Positions 1 to 11,225 of a stretch of 64,000 nt of DNA are shown here, piece after piece. Where the stretch lies: the NCBI RefSeq assembly GCF_963678975.1, contig NC_089276.1, positions 29,504,472 to 29,568,471 of the forward strand, given 5' to 3'. Origin of the DNA: Dysidea avara. Lineage: Eukaryota; Porifera; Demospongiae; Dictyoceratida; Dysideidae. Every line of letters begins with the position of its first letter. Positions within the stretch are counted from its first letter, which is position 1. Under the pieces are notes generated by a model. It saw only the letters and a program-made list of their open reading frames with translations, ran no database searches and was not told where the DNA came from. A program made the position numbers and the translations under genes.

Positions 1-77
1 ACCACATCAACCAATTGATTACCCGAAAAAATGATCCTGAGATGATGGCTTATAAGCTATTGTATACTGATGAACAT
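1..77 (+). CDS. Kelch-protein gene, penultimate exon (partial)
   Basis: An open frame runs from position 3 to a GTAAGT donor at 78-83 and ends with the residues YTDEH. It joins in phase 0 to the next exon at 127 across a 49-bp intron. The 25 residues visible here are not a recognisable domain. The start of the gene lies left of the window, so whether the protein carries BTB, BACK or another N-terminal domain cannot be seen. The call depends on the clean splice junction and continuity with the Kelch exon. Confidence 0.7.
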
Positions 78-126
78 GTAAGTCAATTAGATTGTTGTTT
101 GTATGTAATAACTTGTTCTCTTTTAG

Positions 127-1083
127 CCATCACTAGTGTCATACCTAGCCACTAAAAAACACAAGTTGCAGTGTACACCTTGTCAGCATCTGCCTGCTCC
201 TATGTATTGGGCTTATGCTGTCACCAAAGGAATGGATGTGTATGTGACTGGGGGTAACTCCCGTAATGGCTTTCCTGTGGAAAACTTATTAAAATTTAAT
301 TTATTAAAGAATCAGTGGATCAAGCTCCCACCATCAGGGTTTCATCATAGTATACCAGCAATTATAGAAGGAAGGCTGTCACTAATTGGGGGACGAAGAC
401 CCAGCAACAAGGTTGCAGTCAATAGTGTTAACACTTACAATGAAGATAGTGGTCAGTGGGAGTCACATTATCCAGGCATGATTCAACCAAGGTATCGGCC
501 AGCTGTGGTGGTGCATGATGGTTTTGTCATAGTGTTAGGAGGTAAGATCAAAGAAAGAAGAAATACGATGACTGATAGCATTGAAGTGATGAAGATCCAG
601 GATCGAACTTGGTCCATGTTAACTACTTGTCTGCCAGCAAAGATGTATGACATGCCAATCACTGTATCACAAGACCAGGTGTGGATAGTTGGTTATGATG
701 ATGGTAGTAGCCGTGGCAATCAAGTGTATGCAATTCCGTTTGCCAATCTTGTATCTTCAACTGTAGAAAAGCATCCCTGGAAAGAAATGCGCCGTGATAC
801 AATCTATTATAAGATGTCTGTGGTTCCACAATCTAACCCTCTTGTTGTTCTTGGTGGGGATGATAAACAAAATAAGACAGTTTCAGCTGTTTTAGCTTTT
901 GATCCTGACACTACTTCATGGAATGAGGTTGACTCACTCTCTGGTCCAAGAGCACACTGTGCAGTAGCTCCAATAGGTGATCGAGCCATTCTTGCAATTG
1001 GTGGTTGTACAGAGACAAAGAATCTCAAGGCATGCAATTCATCTTGCATAAATACTGTTGAATTGTATTACCTAGTTGCGTAA
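127..1083 (+). CDS. Kelch-repeat beta-propeller protein, last exon
   Basis: The frame is open from the TTTTAG acceptor at 121-126 to TAA at 1081-1083 (318 codons). Kelch repeats are seen as recurring hydrophobic-GG turns: VYVTGGNS, LSLIGGRR, VIVLGGKI, VWIVGYDD (degenerate), LVVLGGDD and ILAIGGCT. Downstream W residues (QWIKLP, QWESHY, TWSMLT, SWNEVD) complete each blade. This gives about six blades, consistent with a whole propeller. Kelch propellers are protein-interaction platforms, often substrate adaptors of cullin-3 ubiquitin ligases or scaffold proteins; which applies here needs the missing N-terminus. The C-terminus ends soon after a Cys-containing last blade. No frameshift or stop interrupts it, so the gene looks functional. 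Confidence 0.9.
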   Translation, partial: PSLVSYLATKKHKLQCTPCQHLPAPMYWAYAVTKGMDVYVTGGNSRNGFPVENLLKFNLLKNQWIKLPPSGFHHSIPAIIEGRLSLIGGRRPSNKVAVNSVNTYNEDSGQWESHYPGMIQPRYRPAVVVHDGFVIVLGGKIKERRNTMTDSIEVMKIQDRTWSMLTTCLPAKMYDMPITVSQDQVWIVGYDDGSSRGNQVYAIPFANLVSSTVEKHPWKEMRRDTIYYKMSVVPQSNPLVVLGGDDKQNKTVSAVLAFDPDTTSWNEVDSLSGPRAHCAVAPIGDRAILAIGGCTETKNLKACNSSCINTVELYYLVA

Positions 1084-1579
1084 TGACCGCGTGCATTACT
1101 GTACTGTGTGCACTAAAAAATGTGTAGTATAGACTGTGTATTGATTGCTCTATTTTCACAAGCTGAATGCTATTAATGCTTTTTAAGGGTTTTTGTAATC
1201 TCTTTTAGATTATCATTTTCTATAATTTTTCAAACTTGTATTTTGCATATTTATTTATTTTGTGTATGGTTTCATTGGATGTAATCAGCATTCTGCTGCT
1301 TTTCCAATTATCATAATCATAATGGTTACTATAGTCATGTCCACACACATAAGAGTAATTACTAAGTATGAATCCACTCTCAACCCTTTCATGTCATGTC
1401 TTCATTATCATGTTTATTATGTCTAGAGCTGTACAATCGGTTGTAATGGGCTGTGGCCAGCAGATTATTAGCCTATTCAGCAGCTGCAGTATCATTTGAG
1501 GAGAGGTTGCCGGGACGCGCTATAAGCGCTACTTAAATATATATTACTCTTAATTGCACGTGACCCTCAATAGTCGCAA
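1084..1579. other. 3' flank of Kelch gene
   Basis: AT-rich sequence after the stop, probably 3' UTR and intergenic DNA. I see no clear AATAAA signal, no RNA gene and no repeat arm. Confidence 0.4.
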
Positions 1580-2430
1580 TAAGCCTTATCCACAATGACG
1601 TTTATGACATCAGGAGAATAAAAATGGCTGCGATAGTTGGGGGACTGTTATACCATAGATATTAGAAAGAATATCTATGGTTATACAGGCGCCTATGGAG
1701 ATAAATTTTCGATCGCTCACATTTCATCTAGGAATAGTCTCGCGGCGCCCGACCCTAAAAAGAGGGTCTGGTGAAACTCTGTACAAAAAGTTTGATCTCT
1801 GGGATGTTTATTGGATGACGTTTTACGTAAGTGCACTGTTTACGCCACAGCATCCATTCAACCATATCCGCTTACAGCATCACTAAACTAATGGCGCTAC
1901 TTCATTTATTCATTAAAACGAACCCAACAGAATTGTAAGGCCGTTTTCTCAACGATTTTAAGCGGCAGAGTCACCGGATGTAATTAACCATAAGCCGCGA
2001 ATCTTTTGAAATGTACGCATTACATAATCAATTTGAAATGGAGCGATCTGATTGGAGCTTCCAACATTCCGGCAGCGCCAAACTTTTTGTACACAGTTTC
2101 ACCAGACCCTCTTTTTAGGGTCGGGCGCCGCGAGACTAAGCTAGGCATGGAGATATCGACCATTAACCGACAGGTATGGTTATGAAGTAACAAAAGATAT
2201 TGTAAACGTACGCTATTTAGAAAAAAAATTGAAACGTGACAAAACTCGTTTATCGTAATGACTTATATAAAACTTGTTGTTTAGAACTCGATATCTTCTT
2301 TTCTGGCTGAAATATGAGCAATTAAAAATTTTTCTCCATAGGCGCCTGTGTAACAGTCTTCCAACTATCGCAGCCATCTTTATTCTCGTGATGTCATAAA
2401 ACGTCATTGTGGATAAGGCTCATACTAAAC
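1580..2430. mobile_element. Palindromic MITE with a second MITE nested inside
   Basis: The left arm (about 1580-1705, beginning AGCCTTATCCACAATGACGT) is repeated inverted at about 2335-2430. The two arms share the segments around ATGGCTGCGATAGTTGG and CAGGCGCCTATGGAG. No coding frame is convincing. Between the arms lies a separate foldback element (1735-2138), so two insertions are stacked. A small extra hairpin sits only in the left arm at about 1650-1684. Confidence 0.75.
1735..2138. mobile_element. TAGTCTSGCG-family foldback MITE (nested, 404 bp)
   Basis: The terminal inverted repeat starts TAGTCTCGCGGCGCCCGACC and ends with its complement, ..GGGCGCCGCGAGACTA. The inner arm AGGGTCTGGTGAAAC is also inverted. 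It shares terminal architecture with the elements at 2811 and 51815 (TAGTCTGGCGCC.. with GGGTCTGGTGAAA) but differs in the interior, so it is a diverged subfamily. It is non-autonomous and codes for nothing recognisable. The TA at each end could be a TA target duplication. Confidence 0.75.
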
Positions 2431-2598
2431 TGAAAAACTATGGAATTCACTGGGGCTCGTTAGATATTCGCTACGTACTTTGTTTTCTCAAGGCACTTGA
2501 GATTCGGGGTGAAATTAATAAATTGCAATTTGATGCATAGCTACAACTTCACCAGACTTGTCACGTATGTTTTCTATAACAACGTCCCTTCACTACAT

Positions 2599-2792
2599 TA
2601 CCGTACGTAAGGAAATTTTGTCGTCAAAAATTTTGACGAATCGGTTTAATTCGTCAAATATTTATAAGCGCCCTTAAAAGGTACAGGTTATGCCTACAAT
2701 TTCTTGATTTTCGTCAACATTTTATTCGTCAAATCTGCTGAAGTCTGAATTCGTCAAATTTTTCCTTCGTCAAAATTTCCTTGCGTACGGTA
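2599..2792. mobile_element. Short MITE built of TTCGTCAAA motifs
   Basis: Inverted ends TACCGTACG(T)AAGGAAATTTTG and CAAAATTTCCTTGCGTACGGTA frame 194 bp. Inside, TTCGTCAAA or its complement recurs several times (about 2625-2660, 2724, 2748 and 2766), so the body is partly self-complementary. TA-like ends suggest a TA-targeting transposase. There is no coding content. Confidence 0.7.
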
Positions 2793-2810
2793 CACTGAGA
2801 TCGCTGCATT

Positions 2811-3094
2811 TAGTCTGGCGCCGCCCGCCCCTTCGCAAAAAGTAAGGGTCTGGAGAAATACAAATACCTAATCATTTCAAAAGGAATTCAATTAGACAGC
2901 GCACGTAATGCTTGTTACGTCAGATGATTGTACTGCAATTCGAACAAAAGCATTGTGTTGCCAAGGCGATTTCTGTATGAACGTCATTGGCATGCACTAA
3001 TTGGCTAGCGCCGAATCTGGGCGCTAGAAATGATTTAGTATCTGTATTTCACCAGACCCTTACTTTATGCGAAGGGGCGGGCGGCGCCAGACTA
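2811..3094. mobile_element. TAGTCTGGCGCC-family foldback MITE, copy 1 (284 bp)
   Basis: It starts TAGTCTGGCGCCGCCCGCCC and ends with the inverted counterpart GGGCGGGCGGCGCCAGACTA. The arms continue through a GGGTCTGG(A/T)GAAATAC segment. A near-identical copy of exactly the same length lies at 51815-52098, with only a handful of substitutions. GC-rich ends contrast with the AT-rich surroundings. Confidence 0.85.
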
Positions 3095-3281
3095 CGCTGC
3101 ATTACTCTCCTCAATAAAACTGATTTTGCGTAATTTATTTTATTGGCGCTTTAAACTCTGGCTTTGTTACTAGCCAAATCAGCGGGGTTCGCTGGGGATC
3201 GCCACGCCGTTAGATTTAGAAATACATAAACTTTCAAGTGCACTATAGTTTTAATAATTTTAATAAAATTGTCTTCATAGA

Positions 3282-4770
3282 TAGGGTCCGCAATCCGAAA
3301 AATCAACTTCTACAAATCAATCCCCCTACCATTGTGGGATGTTCATTGTAGTATCCCATTGCTTGATCCACCATGAAACCGGAGGCACGATTGTTGTCTT
3401 CACAGAAATATCATTTTCAGTATCTCACAAGATGCAAGATTTATTTTTAAAATTTCGTGCTCAACACAAAGGACCGGATGAAACTTGCTACTTAGCCAAA
3501 TCGTATCCAGAGTTGTTGTAGTTGAAAACTACGCACAGAAATAAGTAAATGGTTTGCTGGGTGCCCGGCACAGGGTTGCTTTCTTTGAAAAAACAGACAA
3601 AGAAATACGAAGTTTCGAATTCAAACTGCCCTACCACCCAGGGCAAGAGAAGCCAACTCTTCCTCATAGTGTTTCGATACGGTTGGGTGCATAGTCTGTC
3701 TATGCTGTTAGTTTGGAAAAGATCTGAGACTTCTCACCATCTGGGTGACGAGCGTAAAAAATTTTTGCAGCATCAAAGAATTGTGTTGCGAATTCTACCC
3801 ATTTCCAGCGCTTCTGCAGCCACAACAATCATCAATTATAGACTAAAACTATGGCAAAAGATGTCCCTGAACGCTTGGTAACAGCGGTTGTCAATTATTA
3901 TTTCATCCACAGCTTCCACGCCTCGCTCTAAGCTATGCATCAAGGGAGGCAGCAAAATCGTCCAAATTTGACTTCACCTCTAACGCTCCACAGCAGTTTC
4001 AAATCTTCACTAGATCACCCTACATCACCATTATGCTGCAAAACATCCCAAAACAAACCGAAAAATGCACAAAATCTTTCATTTTTTATTCGAGCTGGGT
4101 GGAGCTCCTGGTGAGCTGCTGGTATACTGCATCATATGAAATCACAGAAACATCAACTACTACTACTACCAAACGTTTTGAACCATCATTTATCATCATT
4201 CTAAACAAAATTAAGTGACCAGTGTGGCATCAGAAGTACTGGAAAGCACTTTGGTACCATTGAGAGAATCCCTTGAAATGACGCACGAAAATTTTGACGT
4301 TCTTCACCCAGATGGTGAGAAGTCTCAGATCCTTTCCAAACTAACAGCATAGACAGACTATGCATCCAACCTTAACACATCACTATGAGGAAGAGTTGGC
4401 TTTTCTTGTCTTGGCTGGTAGGGCAGTTTGAATTCGAAAATTTGTGTTTCGTTTTCTGCTTTTTGAGAGAAAGCGACCCTGTGCCGGGAACCCAGTGAAT
4501 CATTTGCTTATTACTGTGCATACTTTTTAACTACATTAACTCTAGATAATATCTAGCTAAGCAGCAAGTTCTATCCTGTTCTTTGTGTGGAGCCCGAAAT
4601 TTTAAAAATAATTTTTTCATCTCACGAAATACTAAAATCGATAGTTCTGTGAAGACAACAACCGTGCCTCCGGTTTCATGGTGGATATAGCAATGGGATA
4701 CTACAATGAACATCCCACAATGGTAGGGGGATCAATTTGTGAAAGTTGATTTTTCGGATTGCGGACCCTA
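3282..4770. mobile_element. 1.49 kb foldback transposon, copy 1
   Basis: The ends TAGGGTCCGCAATCCGAAAA and its complement are flanked by a 7-bp direct duplication, TCATAGA (3275-3281 and 4771-4777). The arms are about 600 bp each and include inverted copies of AGATCTGAGACTTCTCACC and of the Cys/Gly-like open segment near 3340-3880, so nearly the whole element can fold on itself. Short open frames in the arms (for example 3339-3521 and 4531-4713) are mirror images of each other and not genes. Relatives lie at 12408-13873 and 41697-47072. The superfamily is not known to me. Confidence 0.85.
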
Positions 4771-4879
4771 TCATAGAAACGAAGATTTTCCAATGAAAAT
4801 GTACAGCTCACGTGAACGCGTCCAATCTCCTCTGATGTGAGGGATGGTGTCAAAAGCTCAGGAATCTGGTAGTTAGATA

Positions 4880-5490
4880 ATTCACTTAGTGCTCACCTCT
4901 TTATAAAGACCACCTCTATATAAGACCATTTTACTAATGCTATGATAAGACCAATCTTAGAATACGCCAATCCTGTCTGGTCCCCTCACATCAGAAGAGA
5001 CATTGATAAGCTTGAACGAGTACTGATGCAATCTGCCAGATTCATTATGGCTGACTTCTCGCGTTTCAGCAGCGTAACTAACATGCTCATTGACCTTAAC
5101 ATTCCCAGCTTAGAACACCGCAGACAAGTATCTAGTATCACCCTCCTCTACAAAATTGTTCATAATCTCATTGATATATCTCCAGTTAATTTAATCCCTG
5201 TCACTTCTAACACCAGAGGACATGATCAAAGATTTCATCATATCTATGCAAGGACCAATCAGTACAGTAATTCATTTTTCCCTAGATCAATTAGACTGTG
5301 GAATTCACTCCCACCTGACCTAATCCAACAACAATCATTACAAATTTTTAAGTACCAACTGAAATTATTATTACTTTCCCCCTACCAATCAGTAATCCCA
5401 TAGTCAATCATATTGTAAAACATTTTGTATGCATGTTTCATATGTGCGTTAATCCTCAAACTGAGGCTGCACATTTTTGGAAAATAAAAT
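4880..5490 (+). pseudogene. Non-LTR retrotransposon 3' end (reverse transcriptase C-terminus)
   Basis: The frame 4942-5403 (stop at 5401-5403) encodes the typical post-catalytic end of CR1/L2/Jockey-type reverse transcriptases: RPILEYANPVWSP, then a K-LERV.Q region (KLERVLMQSARFI), then FFPRSIRLWNSLPPDLI near the end. The catalytic YADD region is missing, so this is a 5'-truncated copy, as is usual for target-primed retrotransposition. The 3' UTR contains an AATAAAAT-like A-rich tail near 5484-5500. It is intact within the segment but cannot be autonomous. Confidence 0.85.
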
Positions 5491-5559
5491 AATACTTTAA
5501 TGTCAAAATTGCTGCTATCTCGTGAATCCCTAATGATTACTTGTGTGCTGTCAACGCAC

Positions 5560-5695
5560 CAATGGTCTGGGCGGACCATTTATGCTGTCACAAATGGTCC
5601 GGCCGGACCACTTGTGCTTACATAACTGGTCCCCCCGGACCACCCATGCCAGTGCATAAATGGTCCGGGCTGAACATAAACGGTCCGCCTCCAGT
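5560..5695. repeat. Cluster of TGGTCCGG-type palindromes
   Basis: Four to five copies of a GGTCC..GGACC palindrome (for example AATGGTCTGGGCGGACCATT, TGGTCCGGCCGGACCA and TGGTCCCCCCGGACCA) and half-sites occur at roughly 25-35 bp spacing. Spacers contain TGCT, CATAA and AATGG. The local GC content is far above the flanks. No element ends were identified. Confidence 0.7.
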
Positions 5696-5837
5696 CTGCT
5701 ATGCATGCACCCGATAGTTATGCTGGCGTGAATTTTGCAATGTAAGTTATAGATATCTGAAGCAATATGGTTGATACTACAACGTAAATATGAAATCCTT
5801 GCTCACGACGTAATCCCTGAAAATGCATGCCGGTATA

Positions 5838-6142
5838 CAGCGGCGGATACAGGGAGGGTAAAAGGGGGCTCTTGACCCTCTCCAAAAATTTTTAGTATAT
5901 ATACCAAGATTGAGATACTCTTATAGAGAAGTCACTTTAATAAAGCAGTCACAGTATTAGAGCAGTATGTAGTGAGCTATGTAAGGATTTTTATGTACTT
6001 AATTAATGATAAATGCATAGTTGGTGAGGTGGGCAGCCATTGTCAGCTGACTGTGACCTTTTTTGGTCTCACCTTACCAAACCAGACAATGTAGTGCCTC
6101 TGTTCATTTTTACCCCTTTCAATGAGTCTGGATCCGCCCCTG
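5838..6142. mobile_element. hAT-like MITE, CAGCGGCGGATAC ends
   Basis: Ends CAGCGGCGGATAC and GGATCCGCCCCTG are inverted. The flanking octamers CCGGTATA (5830-5837) and CTGGCATA (6143-6150) differ only by two transitions and look like an aged 8-bp target duplication, which is typical of hAT elements. The interior carries one block of the ACTCTAATAGAGCAGTCA motif near 5915-5975. No coding capacity was found. Confidence 0.6.
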
Positions 6143-6439
6143 CTGGCATATAAAAATTGACTGACACTCTATATAATATTAGATAATCAATTGATCAATA
6201 ACTCTAATAGAACAGTCAATGATCAAGGAGAATGAACAGTTTTAATAAAGCATGTTATTTTGTGAAAAAATAACTTTGATACTTTGGCTGGTGCCTATCT
6301 ATATTAGACCCAAACTGCATTTATTTACATTTAGAGTTGGCTCCATTCATTATCAGCCTTCCCTTTCTAATCTAATTTAATGCTCAACTTCACTAAATGT
6401 ATATTATGTTCCCTTCAAATCTACTTCCAACACTAGATA

Positions 6440-7200
6440 TCTTATTTCTATACTACTAAAGTAGAGTGTCATGAGACCCAAAAAGACTTAGGAGTGATGC
6501 TCTCCAGTGACTTGAAGTGGACCAATCATTACAATTTTATAATATTCAACGCATACAAATCATTGGGACTGATACAGCATACATTTTGTTCCAATCATTT
6601 TTCCATCAGCTAAAACAAACTTGTATATAGCTAATTTATAGTTTGTTCCCATGCACCTCACTTACTGCATGCTCACAGTTATGACGATCATAAGGATATT
6701 ATGTACTTTGAGCGTATTCAGTATCGAGCAACAAAATACATTTTAAACAACTATGATATTAATTATAAATCCAGGCTACTTGAACTCAGATTCCTACCTA
6801 TAATGTATATCTTTGAGATCCAAGATATTTTATTTGTGACCAAGCCACTCAAGTCACCTGCACAAAATTTTGACATCAACAACTATAATATTGTTACATT
6901 CTCTCAAGGACACACCAGATCTTCTACATGCAGCAAACTTAATCATCTTGTACACACTAATAATCTAAATAGAAACTCCTATTTACATTGCCTGCCTTGC
7001 TTGTGGAATGCCGATATCTATACCTCTCCATTGCAGTAATTATCAAGAAAAAACAAAAGGAATTTCATGTGGAATCACTTTGTAGATCATCTCCATGATA
7101 AAAACCACTGTACCTACCTTTATTTATGTCCAAGTAGCAGATGTCATGAACTGCCACCACCTACCTATTCACTTTCAGACATTATATATAATTAAAATGC
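6440..7200 (+). pseudogene. Decayed non-LTR retrotransposon remnant
   Basis: Near 6475-6525 the sequence reads KDLGVMLSSDLKWTNHYN in one frame, a hallmark of the region after the reverse-transcriptase palm. A second frame (6701-7039) gives FERIQYRATKYILNNYDI followed by the RLLELRFLPIMYIFEIQDI block and ..CLPCLWN.. The two blocks are separated by stops and frameshifts, so the copy is dead. It is a different family from the copy at 4.9 kb, because the block sequences are of the other (ERIQ.RATK) type. Confidence 0.75.
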
Positions 7201-7344
7201 TTTATAATTACTGTACGGGACCTTTGGCAACTTGCCATTTGCAATAATAAATAAATAAATGTCCCCAAGTACTTTGTGTATTACCATTCCTAGGACCTAT
7301 GGGACTCCTGAAATACATAATTAGAATTCTTGTATAACTGATAA

Positions 7345-8417
7345 CAGGGGTGTAGCCAGGATTTTTTGAAGGGGGGTTCCAGCAGCAGCATTGAGTTACC
7401 AGAAGCAGGGGTCTGGGGGCACAGCCCCCAGCCGCTGAGAGACTTTCAATATTTTTGTGAATCAAAACTCAGCAAATTGCTATATTTTATGCGAAAAGTA
7501 CATTAACCATGATACATATAAGTGCCCCGCGATGAAGGTAGTACTACATAAAGCCACCTAGTGGAAACAGACAACATAACACATATAATTATAGAGACAC
7601 ATAGTAATCTGTAAATGTGACCGGATTTGCGAAAAGGTATACCTTTTCCACACATTTGACATACCAACAGACAAAATGATGTAACACTTGATTCCTTGTG
7701 CTGATTAACTTGCTTGTAGTATCAAAATGTAACCAGATACTGTAGCTACATTTGGTGAAAATTTCAAACAATTATATATATGCCATGATCAAAAAGTTAT
7801 GAAGCTTTAAAGTTAAAAAAATGAATCAAATTTTGTGTGTGAAAAAGGTACCTTTTCGCAAATCCGGTCACAAATGATAGTTATCTCACTGTGGTATAAG
7901 AGCCATGAATCCACTGATATAAATGGAATGACTTACAATCAAAACAATGTAACTATATACAAATATGCATAGCATGAATTCATTTTGCATAACACAAGTG
8001 ATAAATTACTGGAGCTCTATATCTTTAAACACTGCACACCAAAGCTATAGCAGTATAAGGTCATGCTAAGTTTTGTATTTAATGTTAGAATGTCTGAAAA
8101 ACTTCATATGGACATGGATATATTTACATGCATGTTCTTTAGTATACCTGACTGCTCTATTAGAGTATATACTTGACTGCTCTATTAGAGTATATCGATC
8201 TTTTTAGCAAGTTTTGAAGAGGCCTAGGGCTCATGTTACCTCTGTAAATCCTTCCCTGAGAGATGAATGCAAGCTTTATCAATTATTGTACTGTGCTATA
8301 TTACTCACTCATTTTGTCCTGCCACACTAAATGGTGTGTTAGGATCCTGCTTGCAGAAGTCTAAATTTTACAAGGGGGGTTCCTGAACCCCCCGGAACCC
8401 CCCTCCCTACGCCCCTG
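7345..8417. mobile_element. CAGGGGYGTAG-type element with nested MITE
   Basis: Left end CAGGGGTGTAGCCAGGATTT and right end CCCCCCTCCCTACGCCCCTG are inverted, and each is followed inwards by a run of G (left) or C (right). Such ends are seen in hAT-like MITEs. I could not match 8-bp flanking duplications. Inside sit the 7616-7872 MITE and a double ACTGCTCTATTAGAGTAT motif at 8150-8200. Confidence 0.55.
7616..7872. mobile_element. TGTGACCGGATTTGCG-family MITE (257 bp)
   Basis: Inverted ends are TGTGACCGGATTTGCGAAAA and its exact complement TTTTCGCAAATCCGGTCACA. An inner inverted segment, AAGGTATACC/GGTACCTT, extends the arms. Variants of these ends bound several longer elements in the window (18474, 28313, 31486 and 35183), so this is the shortest member of an abundant family. 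Confidence 0.8.
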
Positions 8418-8512
8418 AGGTAGGCTGGAAGACCAAAAAATGAGCTTAGACAACTTTTATCAATCACTATCTGGAATTTGGGGTGCTGGGAGATCCTTCT
8501 GTTGTACTGTAT

Positions 8513-9525
8513 TCTTGAAACATCACGTAGGACAGAGACTAATACAGATACTCTAATAAGGCAATCACCCTAACACAACAGCCATGTACGATATTCTAAT
8601 AGAATATATAGAACTTTGACATCAAAAGAAAAATCATATTTTATTTCCAAAGATTATAGACGAGGTATGAAGTGTACTTTGTTTACCACCAACTGTACTT
8701 TCAAAGCTTAATAAAGTACAATTATGACAGCAATTAAAACACAGGTACCAACATTTTGCTGTCAACAACCCTTAGGACAGCTGATGGGTGTGGCCAACAT
8801 ATTATCAGAACACAATAATCAGCAGCTTAGTCCACAGGAAATAACATGAAGTTTCAACATAGTGTACTTTGTTGTACACTATGTTGAAACTGAAACAGTT
8901 TCGATATCATGGACCAAAGCAATTAACATTCACCTGGACTAGTGCAAGTTCATGACCACCATATACAAGTTACTGTACCATGTTAGCACAACTTATGTAC
9001 TGGGTTTCAATCTACTAGAACATTCCATAAAGAATGTAAACCATAGCCTTGCACATGCTATACGGATGCACTCGGTGCTTGGCGCTTGGCCTCAGTGCTA
9101 TAATAAAACACTCAGTTTCGCCTCATGCTTTATTAGCATCTTGACTGCATGCCTCATGCTTATACTGTAACACTCACAGCAATGCTTTAATATATACTGT
9201 AAGTAACATATACTGTACTGTAAGTACATCGCTATAGCAAAAAAGTGAACAGCTACATAATTTTGACTAGTACATCTAAATAATTATTAATGAACTTATG
9301 AAGTAGGGATCCAATTTAATTAATATTATTGCACAACAGTTGGTGGTAAATAAAGTACAGTTAACACTCAGCTGTAATGTTATGGAAATATAATACACCT
9401 TTTCTTTTGATGTCTATCTACCATGCAAAGTTCTATAAATTCTATTAGAATATTTGTTGTATTAGGGTGACTGATTTACTAGAGTGTCTGTAATAGTCTC
9501 TGTCCTATGTGATATTTCTCAATTG
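8513..9525. repeat. 1 kb inverted repeat (non-autonomous element)
   Basis: Arm 8515-8700 (..ACGTAGGACAGAGACTAATACAG..) is inverted at about 9325-9520 (..TGTAATAGTCTCTGTCCTATGT..). Both arms include TTTTCTTTTGATGTC and a TTTACCACCAACTGTA segment. The loop contains an exact hairpin (8852-8892) and a TGCCTCATGCTTTATTAGCAT patch that recurs in the hAT element at 12.1 kb. An additional short inverted pair (AAGTAGGGATCCAATT at 9300 and 9525) overlaps the right arm. Confidence 0.65.
8852..8892. repeat. Perfect hairpin
   Basis: The arm GTTTCAACATAGTGTAC and its exact complement flank a 5-7 nt loop. It lies inside the loop of the 8.5-9.5 kb inverted repeat. No promoter or tail suggests an RNA gene. 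Confidence 0.7.
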
Positions 9526-9559
9526 GATCCCTACTTCATATTAATAATATTAGTATCAA

Positions 9560-11225
9560 AGAGTGGTAGCCAATAAATGACTACAACGGTTGTAATGTCA
9601 ACTACTATTTACAGGTCTTGCATTCTATATCACAAGATTATACTGTTCTTGACCACAAGTCCACAACAGTTATCCAATATTAATGGAGAACACGATTGTC
9701 TTCTTTGTATCTATTAACAGAACATCAGCAGATAATATCTCAAGAAATATTCTAGAAGATTTAACAAATAAAAGTTATGTAGTTTCTTCAATGAAAGTTT
9801 TCCAGCCAGTCAGTCAGTTTCATTGTACTGTATAAAATGTCAAAATGAAGACTGCATGGTGATCATGCACTTTAGCTTTATCTGTGTTAGTAATGAGTTA
9901 CATGCAATGTATATCTTGTTAGCCAGTATGCCTAAAATTCAAATTCATCATCCTTGTCTACAGTTAATCATCTACAACCTCTGTATGCACTATTCACTTT
10001 AAGCCATAATAGTTGCAATCTATCTAACACAATCATGAAGAGTAGATTTTTGATTTGTATACGTATGTTGTTTTTTTTCTATAAGCCCTCTTCTTTGATT
10101 AGCAAGTAACACCAGACAAACTTGTATAGTTTTTTGCAACCACTAATAGTACTACATGTTAGCTACGTAATTGTGATTAATTCATAGGATTACCTTTACT
10201 AATATGTGTTGGTTGTATCAGTTACTGACTCCATCATTACACTGCATGCCCATCCAATGGGACAACTAGCCCACATTCAGCATTGGTTTTGTATGTGAAT
10301 ATACTTGTGAGGAAACCTATGTGTAAGCATGAGGACACAACTATCTTCAGGGTGAGTTAAGTTCTTCTACTGATAATCATGAGTGCATACACACATTATT
10401 GGTGATCCCACTGCAACTGAGATATATCTAATCTGGTTTTTACAATTACTTTATACACCATATGCATAAAATGTTTTGAGGTGGAAAACTTTTGTAGGTG
10501 TGCAAATTTACAGCAACATTAATACTTTGGAGAAAAAAATTTGTTCACTGCATGACACACTACCGCGTGTCTTGATATTTTTCAGATTCATAAAAATTTT
10601 TTTTGCATCATTTATAAATGCAGTTGTACAGTACTTCAATAACCAGCTAATTCTGAAATCAGCATTTTTTTGCAATTGATTTATTTAAAGTTGCAGAATA
10701 TTTTAAAATGTGTGGGTGGAACAAATCACAAAACCTGCTTTAAACCAAGTAGGGATAAATAATTTCAACTACTGTGTTGTGTTAGCAATAAAACTAATTG
10801 TACTTGTTTGTTTTACTGCAGAACAACGACTGTTCTTGAGTGTGTGGTCCACAATAGAGCGATGTTTTATAAAAGTGTGCCGCCTAAAACAACTAACAGA
10901 TTACTGTATCCTTATAATTTCAACACACGTAACTAAACAACTAAAATATCTAGGTTCTATGGAAGTGATTTTTAAAGTTACTGGTTGTATAGACGTTTTA
11001 TTGAACTGTTAGTAGTTTCTTCGAGTGAAACAAGCTCTTTGAAGGCTTATTATATCTCTGTCACTGGGAAGAAACATGCCAAAAACGCTTCCACAGGACC
11101 TAATGAATTTAATATACAGTATCACTATGCCCCAGAAATTCCCATAGAGCCGACAGCTTTTGCTGTATATATTTGGTGGCAGAAAAACATGGTAGTGATA
11201 GCTGGAGCTGGCTTACTTATGTTGC
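9560..11225. other. Unassigned stretch
   Basis: No gene is supported. At 10551-10577 there is an isolated copy of the TGACACACTACCGCGTGTCTTGAT end seen on the SINE/composite elements. The frame 10985-11233 ends in a hydrophobic stretch but lacks homology I recognise, has no splice context I trust and ends at the edge of the next hairpin element, so I do not call it. Confidence 0.4.

Noticed and set aside
3339..4713. Small proteins with a FIVVSHC start on plus and minus strands
   Set aside because: The two are mirror images in the arms of the foldback transposon; no start, splice or family support.
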